64,000 bases of DNA from Casuarius casuarius (taxonomy: Eukaryota; Chordata; Aves; Casuariiformes; Casuariidae). The notes under the pieces were generated by a model. It was given only the letters and a program-made list of their open reading frames with translations. It was not told the DNA's origin and made no database searches. Position numbers and translations under genes: made by a program. Location: assembly GCA_003342895.1 (NCBI GenBank), contig PTFA01000041.1, positions 4,821,671-4,885,670 on the forward strand. Reading direction: 5' to 3'. Below, piece after piece: positions 42,301 to 54,088 of the stretch. The number at the start of each line of letters is the position of its first letter. Position 1 is the first letter of the stretch.

Positions 42301-44958
42301 TCCACTAAAAAGAAAAGCAGAGATTTTAGGAGCCTGCTATAAACATCTGAAAACAGATACTCAGCTACTGGGTTATCAGGCAGTCTAATCCTTGCTTTGG
42401 AGCTGTTAGGTTTTGTAGAAATAAGCCAAGCCAATTTTCAGCCACACACAACTGTTACATTCCTGGCTACAGCCATTGTTACAGGGTATTGCCTTTCCCC
42501 AGCTAAAGGAAAAATAGGAGAGAGGGAGAGAGAGGGGGAGATGAAAAGAAAACAGTGAATTTCTTCTCAAAATGTTCAGGGAATGGCAGAAACACACATA
42601 CCAAGACTACAAATTAATAAATCCTGGAACTAAAAGACTGGTGATCAAGTGAAGGAGAATTTTGCTTTTTTTGGTTCTAAATGAAATATAAGATTACAAC
42701 AGAAGAAGGCAAAGAAGCAGCCTCTGATCTTCTAAACACCTTCCTCTGCTACCCTGGACAGACAACGATGGTCCCACTGCTGCTGGATGTGACGAGCATC
42801 CACAACCAGCCACCACAGGCTATACTGTGTCCACACCAGGCAGGTCACCCGACACAGTACACAAATACATGTAAATCAGGCCACAGAGAAGACATCCTCT
42901 CCTGGCCCTCGCTTGCCACGCGTGTGCCAGCAGAAGGGATCATCAGGGAGATCCCTCACAGGCTTCAGGCACCGGCAGCTAGCACAAGCCCCCCTCACCC
43001 TCTGTTTAAGCTAATCCAGCTGATTTGCTGGATGCTATTTAGGGATTGCTCCCTCCAGTCTCCTCCGCTGGGTCAGACCTGGGGCAGAAGTCTTCAGCAG
43101 AGAGGCAGTAAGCAGCAGCGAGGGAGCAGTAACATCTCCAAGCACTGCGGCTATTTGCAGAAAGGAACACCTGTCCCGAGCCAACACCACCCGTACGGTG
43201 TGAGCGTCGCCGCACAACCGCTGCAACCTGGGGACGCCCGCTTACAGCATGAAATCTGCTTCAGACCTCAACGCTAGCCAGCTTTTTGAGGGGAGAAAAG
43301 GCCTATGTCTTCTTGTGATAGGAGTCTACAGATACAAAACAAAATAGAAGAAAAAAAGAAAGATCCTGATTGTACCATTTGCTTTAAAGGAAGCATCAAA
43401 ACTGAGGGAGCAATGCACTATCCTTTTGTTTAGATAATGCACGCTGGGTTTCTAAATGGTGAAATTTAGCTCTGTTTCAATGTCAAAAGGCTCCTTTCTT
43501 TACAAGGTGTTTAAGTCTTGCTTAGTACATTGACATAAGTTATACTGGCTATCCAAAAAAATTTTTATTTTTTTTATTTCTCTTTAGCTACAGAAAAAAC
43601 ATAAAATGCTACCTGGCTGTTGTAACTAGCAGAGCACAACAAAATGTTTTTGACTTTTGAGAACACTTGCCTTCACTAAAAATGAAATCTTTATGTACAA
43701 ATAAAACTACAGTATCAAGCAGTGCATCACTGCTGTACATCACAAACAGTGATGTATAGACAAAGACACTTCTTTAAAATTCCTGAATGCTTAAAAAGAT
43801 AATACAGCATTATACAAAGTCCACATGGCTCCTACAGTCCTTACCAGCCTCTAATATAATTATGGTATAATTATTGCAGTTCTTTGACAGAGGAGCTATT
43901 GCATTATAAATCTTCAAATAATATTTTGATTGATTTTACATTATTTCTCAGTCTAATCATAGACTAATTGCCAAGTGCAAAATGAGAAGTTGTCCATTAA
44001 AAACAAACAAACAAAAATACTGGGCTAAGAGTCCCAGGGCCAGGTCTCAGTTTCAGAAGGTTTCAGAAATTTGAAATTTGGAGAGCCACCCTCTTCTAGG
44101 AGCATCAGTATTAATCAGAAATTTTATACAAAACACACAGACATGTGGAATCACAGTTTTGTTTTTGGCACTAAATAATTTGTAACCTCTAAATAAAACT
44201 CTAAATCTGAGCTTACTGTTAAGCCTTTTCATCAGTTACTGCCTGGGCATGCAGTTTCCCATGTGACTCAACCAAGAAAAAATGAAAATCAAAGCTAGGA
44301 TTGATTACTTGAATTGGTGCCTAAATCCACATGGCTGTTGCCTTCTTATGAAGTTGATCTCTAAGATTTATACCGATTAGCACAAAAACTAATTAAGATT
44401 TTTAATTAAATATTATTTGCATATGGAGATTAAAAACATCTTTACAAGATACTTTGCAAAACAACTGATTTCTGGATAAATTCTTCTAGCATTTTAATAT
44501 AAAGATGAAGATTTTAGTAAATAGATGTTTTAATCATGAATTACCACCATACTATCTTGATTAGCTTTAAAACTAAAGATTGCCAGGAAATGACAGTCAG
44601 ACAGTTATCTTCAAAAGATAATCAGTTCTAGGCAAGGTCAGACAAGAACAACGCTTACCTTTTATCCAAAAAATGAGTTGGTTATTTATTCAGGCAGCTA
44701 GGACTCAACTTTTACTCCTTAAAGTATTTTCAAATTATTCCACTTATTATTCCTCTTGGAAATGTTGAAAATGTCTTTTCTTCAGCAATTATCTTTTTGT
44801 ATGTACTGTGCATGCTCAAAAATTGCTCATGGTCTTGCTAGGTTTTGAAAAACTGGATTAGAAATACTAAATTCTAATCTTTACTGTTCTTGGGCTGCTT
44901 ACTCTGAACCCAGGTACAGATTTCAGATACCCAAACGTGTGTATTTCTTTCACTGCAG

Positions 44959-45050
44959 AAGAAATACAGCATTTACACATAATACCAAGTTTACCCAGCC
45001 AATTAACCACAAAAAGACCATAAGAAAGCAAAGTTATTTATCAGGACAAA
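44959..45050 (+). CDS. Possible further exon of the antisense gene
   Basis: The strong acceptor gtatttctttcactgcag precedes 92 bases that end CAAA|GTAAGG, a strong donor. One frame is open throughout and reads RNTAFTHNTKFTQPINHKK then TIRKQSYLSGQ, basic and polar. It would need two bases from an upstream exon and leaves one base. It lies 2.4 kb upstream of the exon pair on the same strand. It cannot join exon 47416 directly, so an exon in between would be needed. No similarity is recognised. Confidence 0.27.
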
Positions 45051-47415
45051 GTAAGGTGGGATTTTTCTCACCCAATTTTAGTCATCTAAAAGGTAGGCAT
45101 GTAGTTAAAACCAGCCATCTACACTCCTTCTGAGGGCAATACGGAGAAGGAAGTTACTCCAGAAGGCGATCCACATCCCCTACTGTAGGATGCAATTACT
45201 CACCCTTGAGAGCTCATTATTCTTCTCCATTGAGAAAGAAAGAAGCCCTGAACAACGAGCTCAGGCTCCGGCGGGTAGCTTTAGACGCCTACACCAGGGC
45301 AGACGATTCCCTCCCTAGCTGACTAACTTGGGCTGAAGCTCGGTGAAGAATGAATCCTCCTGAGAAACCCTAGCACCTGGGATGCCTGGTGGAAGGTGAC
45401 AGCCACTGGGCATGCCACTATAACAGTTTAATCCTTAGGCAGAAAAATGAATCAGAAACAATATTTTGTCTCTGTCCGCGACTCCTGGCCAAGTCACTAA
45501 GCCTCTCTGCATTTGAGTTCACACATCTACAAATGGACAATTGCCTTAGTTAAGAAGTGGTTTTGAGAGCCTGTGTAAATTCTATGCAACGGCCAACGCT
45601 AAGTTACTTTGCCACAATTGTAATGGTTCTTTACAGGGAATGCTATACTACTGCTTGTAATTCTCATTTATAGAAAAAAACTAAGATTTTGTCATATACT
45701 GACACACAGACATGCATACAGCCATGCTTGAGATAAGCCAAGCATTACAACACACCACGTTCTGTGGTTAAGATCTTGGCTTGGCCAATTTGTTTTTCAA
45801 CTTTCACAGTACTTCAACTAATGCTACATATTATAAGGTTTTTCCAGTAATATAATTGCCATATCTTTCTGGTAAACAGAAAGGAATGAAAAATGTGTAA
45901 TGAGGAATTCTACTTCGTATGTTAGATTTATTTTGCTTGATATTAACATTATGTTACAGAGTTACAATGGTATCATTTCATGTTGTTATTCTTACAGTCT
46001 TAGGTTGATAACATTTCATTTTGACACCATAATGGTGTCTCTGGGGATTTTGATGACAATGTGTTTTGACATCATGTTAAAATATATCCAAACTGATATC
46101 ACTTTATTTTGTCATCATTACATAGTTTCAGCTGAATTTGTAAGATATTGCTTTGTTCTGACACCTTTAATTAGGAAGATTTCTGTACAAATGGCAAATG
46201 CTAAAGATTTTTTAAAATGTTAAACATGTCTGTGTAGCACGCACGACTGTGGTGGAAACGTGCACTGGCCAGATATCCCAAAATGCGGTAGATAGTCACA
46301 TGACACAGATCCTCCGTCAGATCATAAAAGCTTCAAAGTGCTTTTCATTCTAGCGCGTGATAATAAATTTAATAAATTGCATTGTAATGTTATTTCAGAA
46401 ACTTCAGGCAGGAGGCCCAGCAGCAAAAACACTGCTGCAAACCAGACACTTTGGTTGCTGCTGCAGTGTCGGAGATGTGTGCGCTTCACACTTCCCCGTG
46501 TAGGAACCAGAAATTATTTTCCTGAACACTATTAAAAAGTGAGATTTCTAGCTCATAAACTTCACTGAAATGGAAGTTGCTACAGATGTAATTCTGACTA
46601 ACAAAGAGCAACGCCAGTTCCAACAGAGTGCTCTAAAAGGCAACACTGGACTTGAGCCTTAAGTACTGCAAGACTGGTCAGACCCACTGAATCCACCGGA
46701 GTTTAAAGGCATTTGACGATCTGATCAAGAGCTTTGAGAAGGTTTTAGGGAAAGAAATAATGAACAAAACAAGCTCCAAGCTTCCTGTTACCAATGTGAA
46801 ATTCAGGGACTGATTCTGGAATAATTTGCTGTAAAAATTGTCTGCTAAAATTATCTCTGGGCTACCAGAAAGGTGCATGTCATACCAATTTAAATGTGTC
46901 CACTTACAGCTATATCATTCAGTTTCTCCTTTTTGTTATTTACGAGTTCTTGAATTTTCTCTACAATGAATTAAAGAGCATCTCTAGGGAAATCAACACT
47001 TTACATGTATTAAGAAGTATATTTATTCAGTACGGCAGTCCAGATTCTACTTACTAAAATGACTGCTGATAAAATCTCTAATTTTAAGCATTAATGCATA
47101 AGATTTCTCTACTGTTCAGATCTGATCAAAGAGAATAAAGAATTTCTCCTTTTCCCCCCATTCTCCTAGAGGATAATGCTTAATAGAAATGGCTATTATC
47201 TTATTTCAGAGAGTATGCTAGAACTGAGACAATCCCTTGATCCCAGTTCATGAATAAAGCATTTAATGGGCTGGACTTGTCAAAGGACACACTACAGATT
47301 TGATCTATACAGTAAACACAAGTCTGTGAAACACAACCCCCCCCCAAACAAAAGTTTGCCATGTCTACTCATATATTTAAAATAATTTCCCTCCCTCTCT
47401 TACTCCGGAATTAAG

Positions 47416-47550
47416 ATGGTGAAGGAATTGCTAGGACGACAGAACCGCAATGAGAAAGTGGAATTTTTCAAACAATTGATGACAGCAATTTATAAACTCC
47501 TGAGAAACAGCAAAGAAGTCCATATAAAGTTCATACATAATTACTCTCCT
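47416..47550 (+). CDS. Candidate coding exon of an unrecognised gene antisense to PARD3
   Basis: A pyrimidine tract (tttccctccctctcttactcc) ending in ttaag precedes a 135-base open exon of exactly 45 codons, followed by the strong donor CCT|GTAAGAG. It reads MVKELLGRQNRNEKVEFFKQ, then an amphipathic LMTAIYKLLRNSKEVHIKF segment, and ends HNYSP. The ATG may be a true start. The acceptor-like sequence directly before it, and the symmetric 0-0 phase, also fit an internal exon. It lies inside a PARD3 intron on the opposite strand. I do not recognise the protein family. The splice signals and the polar, helical composition are the evidence that it is real. Confidence 0.5.
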
Positions 47551-47657
47551 GTAAGAGGAAATAATTATTATAATACCAGAAAATGTATAATTAATAAACA
47601 AATGACAGAAGGATAAGTTGTACCCTGACATACTAATACTCTCTACATCTTTTGTAG
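47551..47657 (+). other. Short intron with complete splice signals (107 bases)
   Basis: It starts GTAAGAGG and ends CTTTTGTAG. A near-perfect branch sequence TACTAAT lies about 25 bases before the acceptor, followed by a pyrimidine tract. Stops occur inside it in the flanking reading frame. This set of signals, spaced as in a short vertebrate intron and joining two phase-0 open exons, is the main support for the antisense gene. Confidence 0.5.
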
Positions 47658-47951
47658 GAGTTTCCTTTGGATCCTTCCAGCAAAGAGGAATGTCTGCCAG
47701 TGGAAGAAAATGAAGCTACAGAACTACATAACCAAGCCTGCATAACTATGAACCCCGCTGACCTGAAGAATTTGATACACACCTACAAAATGCTCTTTCA
47801 TAATCCCAAAGACAAGATGAAATATTATAGGCAAGTAACTGCAGCTATTAACACAAGCAATACCGCAGAGCCAATCCCATTTAATGCAAATTATAGACTG
47901 GTTTCTACTGGCATTGAGCATTCTTCACTCATGAGAAAACAAACAGGCTGA
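47658..47951 (+). CDS. Candidate terminal coding exon of the same unrecognised antisense gene
   Basis: The exon follows the acceptor tacatcttttgtag, joins the previous exon in phase 0, and stays open for 97 codons to a TGA at 47949-47951. It encodes EFPLDPSSKEECLPVEENEA, a polar middle with NPADLKNLIHTYKMLFHNPK, and ends VSTGIEHSSLMRKQTG. With the previous exon this gives at least 142 residues with no signal peptide or membrane segment, probably a soluble helical protein. The TAG of the acceptor is an in-frame stop directly before the exon, so translation depends on splicing. I cannot assign a function. It could be the C-terminus of a longer lineage-restricted gene or a decayed one, although no lesion is seen. 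Confidence 0.5.
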   Translation, partial: EFPLDPSSKEECLPVEENEATELHNQACITMNPADLKNLIHTYKMLFHNPKDKMKYYRQVTAAINTSNTAEPIPFNANYRLVSTGIEHSSLMRKQTG

Positions 47952-48002
47952 ATTGTCTGAGATGCCTGTATAGAAGAGTATATTTTTTTAACAAATGTGT
48001 TT

Positions 48003-48008
48003 ATTAAA
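48003..48008 (+). terminator. Possible poly(A) signal ATTAAA for the antisense gene
   Basis: ATTAAA about 50 bases after the stop at 47951, followed by a T-rich stretch. A canonical AATAAA lies further on at 48222. Confidence 0.25.
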
Positions 48009-48221
48009 AACAATGTAGAAAAATATTTTTTTCTTCCTCTTCAGTTTAAAAACTCAGTGCATCTTCTTCAATTACCTTAAAAATTAAGAATCTCAATTAG
48101 TTTTCTTTATCTTTCTCAATACAATGAGCCCATGCTGTACTAATGCAAAGAGCTGGTGAGTGACAAACAAATGAAACCTCAGCAGCACAGTGCTGCACTG
48201 GTATTTGTGATTAACCTCTGA

Positions 48222-48227
48222 AATAAA
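48222..48227 (+). terminator. Possible poly(A) signal AATAAA for the antisense gene
   Basis: Canonical AATAAA 270 bases after the stop codon, followed by a GT-containing stretch (ggtgcggtattgactctgt). It would give a short 3'UTR. Confidence 0.3.
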
Positions 48228-49377
48228 CTCACGGTGCGGTATTGACTCTGTAACTCAAGGGTTATATTACGACAGGTCACCTGGTAGTTTTTGCCATGTG
48301 TGACTGCCATGATGGTGTAAAGAGAGCTGCTGTACAGGACATTGCACATCACCTGTGTAAGCACCAGCCACCTCTGAAAACAACTTCTCCTCTGCAAAAG
48401 GTAATAGAAACTCTGTGAGTATCCATGGGAATTTTAAAAGTGACATAAGGCAAGACAGCTTCCAGAAAGTAGTACATATTGCTGTGCTTCTAACTTAGAT
48501 AAGGTTCAATTCCTGCTATTAGTAACAAGCTACAGAAGAGAAGAGAAATTAATGATTTAAATTTCAAGACATTTTTCTATGCATTGTCCCATCCGAGTTT
48601 CACAGTACTCTGCTTTAGAGGGAAACCAAAACAAAACTGGAATTAGGGGACATTTATGACAAGAATTACCAACATCCTTAGGAAGGGGGATACACAAAGA
48701 CTTCACTTTGCTGGCACTTTGCTATTTATTTTTAGTTATATTTGCCATTTTTCTGCATCACTAAACACTAGTCAAGCAGCAGGACACTAAATGCAGTAGA
48801 CATGGTGCAGACTGCCTAAAAACAGTTCCTTAACCTAATTTTTTACAGTTTAAGAACAGATTTTCCCCCCAACATGCACATCTGCGAAACACCCATGGCC
48901 CCCATGGCTAACGCGCGAGGTGGTCAGCGGGGGGCAGGGTGCCCATCACCGCCCAGTGGGACAAGGGCAGCTCTACAGGACTACGCTGGAGACGACTAAA
49001 ACCAGATGAATTGGGTAACAAGATCAGATATCTAAAATCAGAGCACCTGAATGAGAAAAGGCCCTTTCTTTGCAGTAGGCAATACCAGCTCCAGCTGCTC
49101 TTAAATCATTTCACAGTATGGAAGGAGAAATCAAGGAAGTCTGAGTGGTTTGGGGCAGCTTTCACTTACATCATTTTCTACTGCCACTTTGGGGAAGAGA
49201 CAATATAGGAGCACAAGCAGCTCCTCAAAACCACTCTTGAAAACCCAAAGGCTGTGCTTAAGAGGGCGCTGCGTCAAGAGAAAAAGGTATCTTATTGGAA
49301 AAAAAATCTTTTTTTCTTGGGCATGAAGATACAAAGGCATGACAGCAGCTAAAAGTAAGGACCACAGGATCCTTGGG

Positions 49378-49421
49378 TTTTTTTGTTTGTTTGTTTGTTT
49401 TGTTTTGTTTTTGTTTTTTTT
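49378..49421. repeat. T-rich (GTTT)n repeat
   Basis: Several tandem GTTT and GTTTT units ending in a T run, a simple low-complexity tract. Confidence 0.85.
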
Positions 49422-51051
49422 AAGAAAACAATATCATTTTAAGCCATTGGCATACATAAAATAATAATAGCCTCAAGACTCACATAAGGTATCCTTTCTC
49501 ATTCTCCTGCCAGCAGAACCCGAGACAACCAAAGATAGAGACAGGAGTCTAGTTATCTGATTACATATAAACAACTACATTTCCCCTTGCTGTATACAGG
49601 TAATTGCTTCTTTTGCAAGGGTTGTAAAAGCCTGTATTGAGAGAACAATGCAACTCATTAGCTCATCGTATTTATTTAAAATAAACCAAATGGCATGTCT
49701 TATATTACAGCTGTGGCTCTATTACTACTGCCCAACACAGGTCACATTTTTCCTGGCTCTATCATTCCTAGTAAATTACTTGCACTTGATGTAGAGCAGG
49801 CATAAAATAAGCAGAAAACAAAACTTTGGGCATTTTAATTTAAATCCTCATAATGGCGGGTCAAATTTATGTGAACTTTTTGGTGAATTGGTTCTTTTAT
49901 TAGTACCCAGTTTAATTCAAATCAGAGTCTTCTACGGAAGATTAATTAAATATTAATCAAAGTCCAGGGCAGTCTAAGCTTCTGTTCCATTAACCTAAAT
50001 GTGACTCTATACAGAACCACAATGCCTTTTTTTCCCCCACCCTGTTTTAAAGAAAGCTTTTAGTTTTTTTCTGTTATGGTGCAACTCCCAGTAAATGCAG
50101 ACATACTATTCGCCATGTGTGTTTTAAAGGTCATCATTTCCTTTCCTTTCCCAATTAAAGCTGCTCTTAATCACAATTAAGCTTTCAAGAAACAATTAAC
50201 AGAAGTCAAAACTTCTCTCCATCAATACGTTTAAGAGATGTACAGTGTGTACCCTCTATTACCACTGGTGTCACTGAACCAATTATATGGTGTTAAGGTT
50301 CACCTTCTTGGGTGTAAATTTTGGGTTGAGTTGACACTAAAAAGAAACATCAATTTATTAGCAGATAAAACTTGTTCTGCAGTAATGGAACAGCTGTGTA
50401 TATAAATTTATTGCAGCTTAATGTTCTCACACATAAAGCAATTAGAGCTTTCTGACAGACAGACTTGCTAAGTATAGTGCATAGCATATAGTAATATGCA
50501 GTTACAGACACAACATATTTAAGATTGATTGTATATATTCTGTACGGTAATATCCATTTCTCAAAAAAGCTTCTCCATCTCTAGATATGCTCTTAATTAA
50601 CGTAAACGTATGCTTATAGTCATACAAAATTTTCTTCCTCTGTGCAGAAATCTTTCCATGCCGCGTCATTTTTCTCATGGACACCTCTGTGCTAAATTTG
50701 TCTTCTCCTTCCACAGGAATATATATGGCCTTTACATGGGCCTAATTTTCTTTCACACAAAGGATAATAGAGGTAATAATGTTGTCATCAGATTGCTAAA
50801 AAAAAAAGTTCCAAAAGTAAAACCACATACACAGTACTCAGGAAAAGCACCTTTATTCCTAGAGCCATGAAGTATGAACCCCTGAAATAAGCTCTATTCA
50901 TCTAGCACCATTTCCTCCCATCACCTGCTCTCTGCCAACTTCAGTTGCCTTGAAATAGCTTCCAGGATATTTTTCCTTCCTTCCTATCTTCTCTACAAGA
51001 CAATTAAATTTAAGCTAAGTTAAGGACTGTGGTTTTGAGGATATTCATCAA

Positions 51052-51130
51052 CAAGACTAGAAATGGGACCTGAACGTTATGGCGTAGTGGTGTTCCAGAT
51101 GAGCAGTCTAAGACACCATTTCTAGTCTTG
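51052..51130. repeat. Inverted repeat: 15-bp arms, 49-base spacer
   Basis: The arm caagactagaaatgg at 51052-51066 is exactly complementary to ccatttctagtcttg at 51116-51130. The 79-base unit might be a remnant of a small DNA transposon or a chance hairpin. No clear target-site duplication flanks it. Confidence 0.85.
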
Positions 51131-51914
51131 GAACCCTGGGAAATATTAGACTTGGAAACAAAGGCACAAGGGGAATTAAGCTAATCATTTTCCAGTTGAA
51201 ATTAGTATGGATTAGACTAAACAGAATCACCCAAAAGAAAATTCTGAAAAAAATTCAGAATTTCATGATGTGGGGACGTACAACGCATTATTTGCTTTGA
51301 CTTTGGAAACTCCCAAGGGATTCCTTTTTATTAAATAGCTCAAAGCTGTCCCATGCCCAATTTCATGTCACATTTACTGATAAGTGAACACATATACATT
51401 ATGCAATACCACAAACTCTTTCCATATTTGAATACATTTACACTGTGCCTGCCTATGTGTGTACACCAATCAGCTAACTGAGCATCAGTTAATTGGAATT
51501 TTGCTATCTGTAACACCTGTGAAGAGTCATTTCTTATATCTTTAGTTGGAGGATTAAACCAAACGACCGGGAGATTATTACTGTAAAATAGTAGGGTTTT
51601 TTTTTTTTTTTCAGGCTATGATTCTCAAAAGAGTCAAGACCTACAGCGTGGTTTCACACTCAGTTTGAAGCGCCTGAAGCGCTGGCTGCTGCGGAAAGGG
51701 AAGTTCTGCCTCCGCAGCTGAGTGTTCCCATCCCATCCTTTGAGCCACAAAGCGCTCAGGAAGCCTCACCGCTAGCCAAATCAAGAAGCTGGTCTGAACG
51801 AAATATCTTTTTTTTTCTTTTCCTTTCTCACTCTCTCTTATTTTTTTTAAACAGGATTTGTTTTCAGAAAGATCAGCTCCCTGACTTTTCCAAGAGAAAC
51901 TGAACCCTAAGTTG

Positions 51915-51934
51915 CCCAGCGCCCCCTGCGCAAC
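51915..51934 (-). promoter_or_regulatory. CTCF-like binding site
   Basis: The minus strand reads gcgcagggggcgctggg, closely matching the CTCF core (AGGGGGCGC with matching flanks). It stands out in AT-rich intronic DNA and may be an insulator or loop anchor inside PARD3. A weaker half-match (agagggcgctgcg) lies near 49260. Confidence 0.45.
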
Positions 51935-52842
51935 AATAAAAGGGGGGTGCTGAGCCCTTCTGGCAGCCTCCGGGACCCCAGCGGTAAGGCATGAGGGGCA
52001 CCAGTAAAATCAGCTCCACAATTACAGGAAAGAGGAAACTCTGAAAGCACACTCAGTGGTACGAGGATGGCAAACCAGTGGTGAGATGTTCACAGTTTAT
52101 TTGAAGTTGAAATAATTAGCAAAAATTAAAACACAAATCTATAAATCAGGAGGATGGTCAGGCACGTACTTTATAAATGTATTTTATATCATTTACATCG
52201 ATGCAGTTATCCTTCCTTGCCAAACCAGCAGGACAAAACTCCTCTACAAAGAGGGAAACATAGCACAGCAACATAGGGAACAACTTGAGCTTTGATGCTG
52301 CCATCATCATTAGGCAATCAGAAATCCGCAATAACCGCATGCCAAGACAGCAAGCTTTTCCATTTCAGTCTTTTCTGCTTTTGTCTTTGAGACGTGACAC
52401 AGGTCAGTGAATCTGAGCACAGAGTAGGAGCCAAGAATCCTTAATTCTAACAACTTTGGAAAAGCTATTCTTCACCCGTCTGTGTCTCAGCTTTAGGAGC
52501 GGCTATATGAAAAATCCAACAATATTTTCCTTCATTTGAGGGCTGCTTTAAAGACTAATGCTTTTGAAAGAACCTTGAAGATAAAAACTGTCAACAACTT
52601 AAATATTCACAGTTATAGCATGCTTGTAGCACAGAAATTGAAAATAATTGCTAAAAATTATGTTATTTTCAATATTGTTGTTATAAACAAATTTTGAGCT
52701 AATACTGATGTTTAAATCACTCTGAAAAAAAGACTCTTCCAGTAAATTAAACCACTTCTCCAGTTCCAGACAATTTACTTCAGGGAATGATTCATTCTTA
52801 ACAAACTTGTTAAAAAATACACCCTATCTCATGTTTCTTTCA

Positions 52843-52843
<1 letters not shown>

Positions 52844-52910
<67 letters not shown>
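52844..52910. repeat. (CA)n microsatellite, about 33 units
   Basis: An uninterrupted CA dinucleotide tract of 67 bases in the PARD3 intron, probably length-polymorphic. Confidence 0.98.
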
Positions 52911-52913
<3 letters not shown>

Positions 52914-54067
52914 AAATTATGGAGCAATGGCTTTTTTTGTTGTTTCTCGGGGGTTTTTTGAAAACCATCACCTAGTCACCATACTAAATAGATTCCTTTC
53001 CACAATACTGACAGCTGTTTCCCAGGTAACCAACATAGGTAGAAGTTGACTTCAAGCAGTGTAAGAGAACCAATATTCACACCCCTAAATTTACATGATC
53101 TGAGGAGTGCTTTTTAATGGCTACACTGTCCCCAGTGCCCTCGGCAGTCAACAGGAGCTGGGAATATCCAGCCAGCAATGGGATAAAGTTCATCAACAAG
53201 CAAAAAATACCAGCTAAGGATGATTTTATATACAGAATGGTAAATGTCATTGGCAGCTGGAAATTAAAATTAATCTCCATGGTAAACCAGAAGGATTAGA
53301 ATTCGCATGAGCTGTCTCTTCTCATTGACTCCACTTGCTTCTTCCCTATCCATAAGGGAAGCAGAGAAAAGTTGCACATATTTTGCTGTTTCTTTCCCTA
53401 ATCTTTTTCCTAATCATTGTGCCCCTAATTTCTGAAATTGTCTATTTTATACACCTTCCTTGATGAATTAGATCTCACTTGCTGTCAGCCGGATTCTCCT
53501 GGTTTTCATGGCACTGCAGTGTAGGGAATTCTAATGGCCAGGCCTTGCTCCTCCAGCCTTTCCCTTCTATGGATTAATTGGCCTGGAAATGCAATTATTC
53601 TCTAAGGCATTGGCTGCTCTTAAACATATCTCTTACAGCTCTCTCTTGTTCTGGGTTTGTGTGTTTACTTTTGATTTCCATGCCATTTGACACAGCAGTG
53701 GAAAGAGCTGACAAAGAAGATCATATATTGAACAGGGTACTAAAGAAGTAAGATTTACCCTACACGCGTACACATTTTTTTAAAGATAATGAAAAAGCTA
53801 TATCTATGGGAAATTCAATGGCAGATCTAAGTGGGAAGTATTGCTGATCAGCCAGTTCCTAATGCTTGCTATGGAAAAACTAGTGGGTTTATGTAGGTTT
53901 ATTTTTATGAGCAGAGGAATAAACTTCTTTTGATCTTTCTTTCCCTAGGGACTCAAGCATTACTACTCCCTCTTTATTAGGTTGTAGCGTGGGTTTACAG
54001 ATCCAACAAATGGGATGACCTCAACAATTATGCAGTAAAAGCACAGCGTAATACGTGTGCGAGCATT

Positions 54068-54088
54068 CACACACACACACACACACAC
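54068..54088. repeat. (CA)n microsatellite, short
   Basis: A 21-base CA tract, 1.2 kb from the longer one. Confidence 0.95.

Noticed and set aside
42681..43277. Open plus-strand frame of 198 codons
   Set aside because: It lies in a locally GC-richer stretch, has no splice or promoter support, no domain, and a composition (Gln, Pro, His, Ser) typical of translated non-coding DNA.
47101..47180. Acceptor-like site (ctctactgttcag) just upstream of the antisense exon pair
   Set aside because: The open frame after it reaches a stop before any usable donor.
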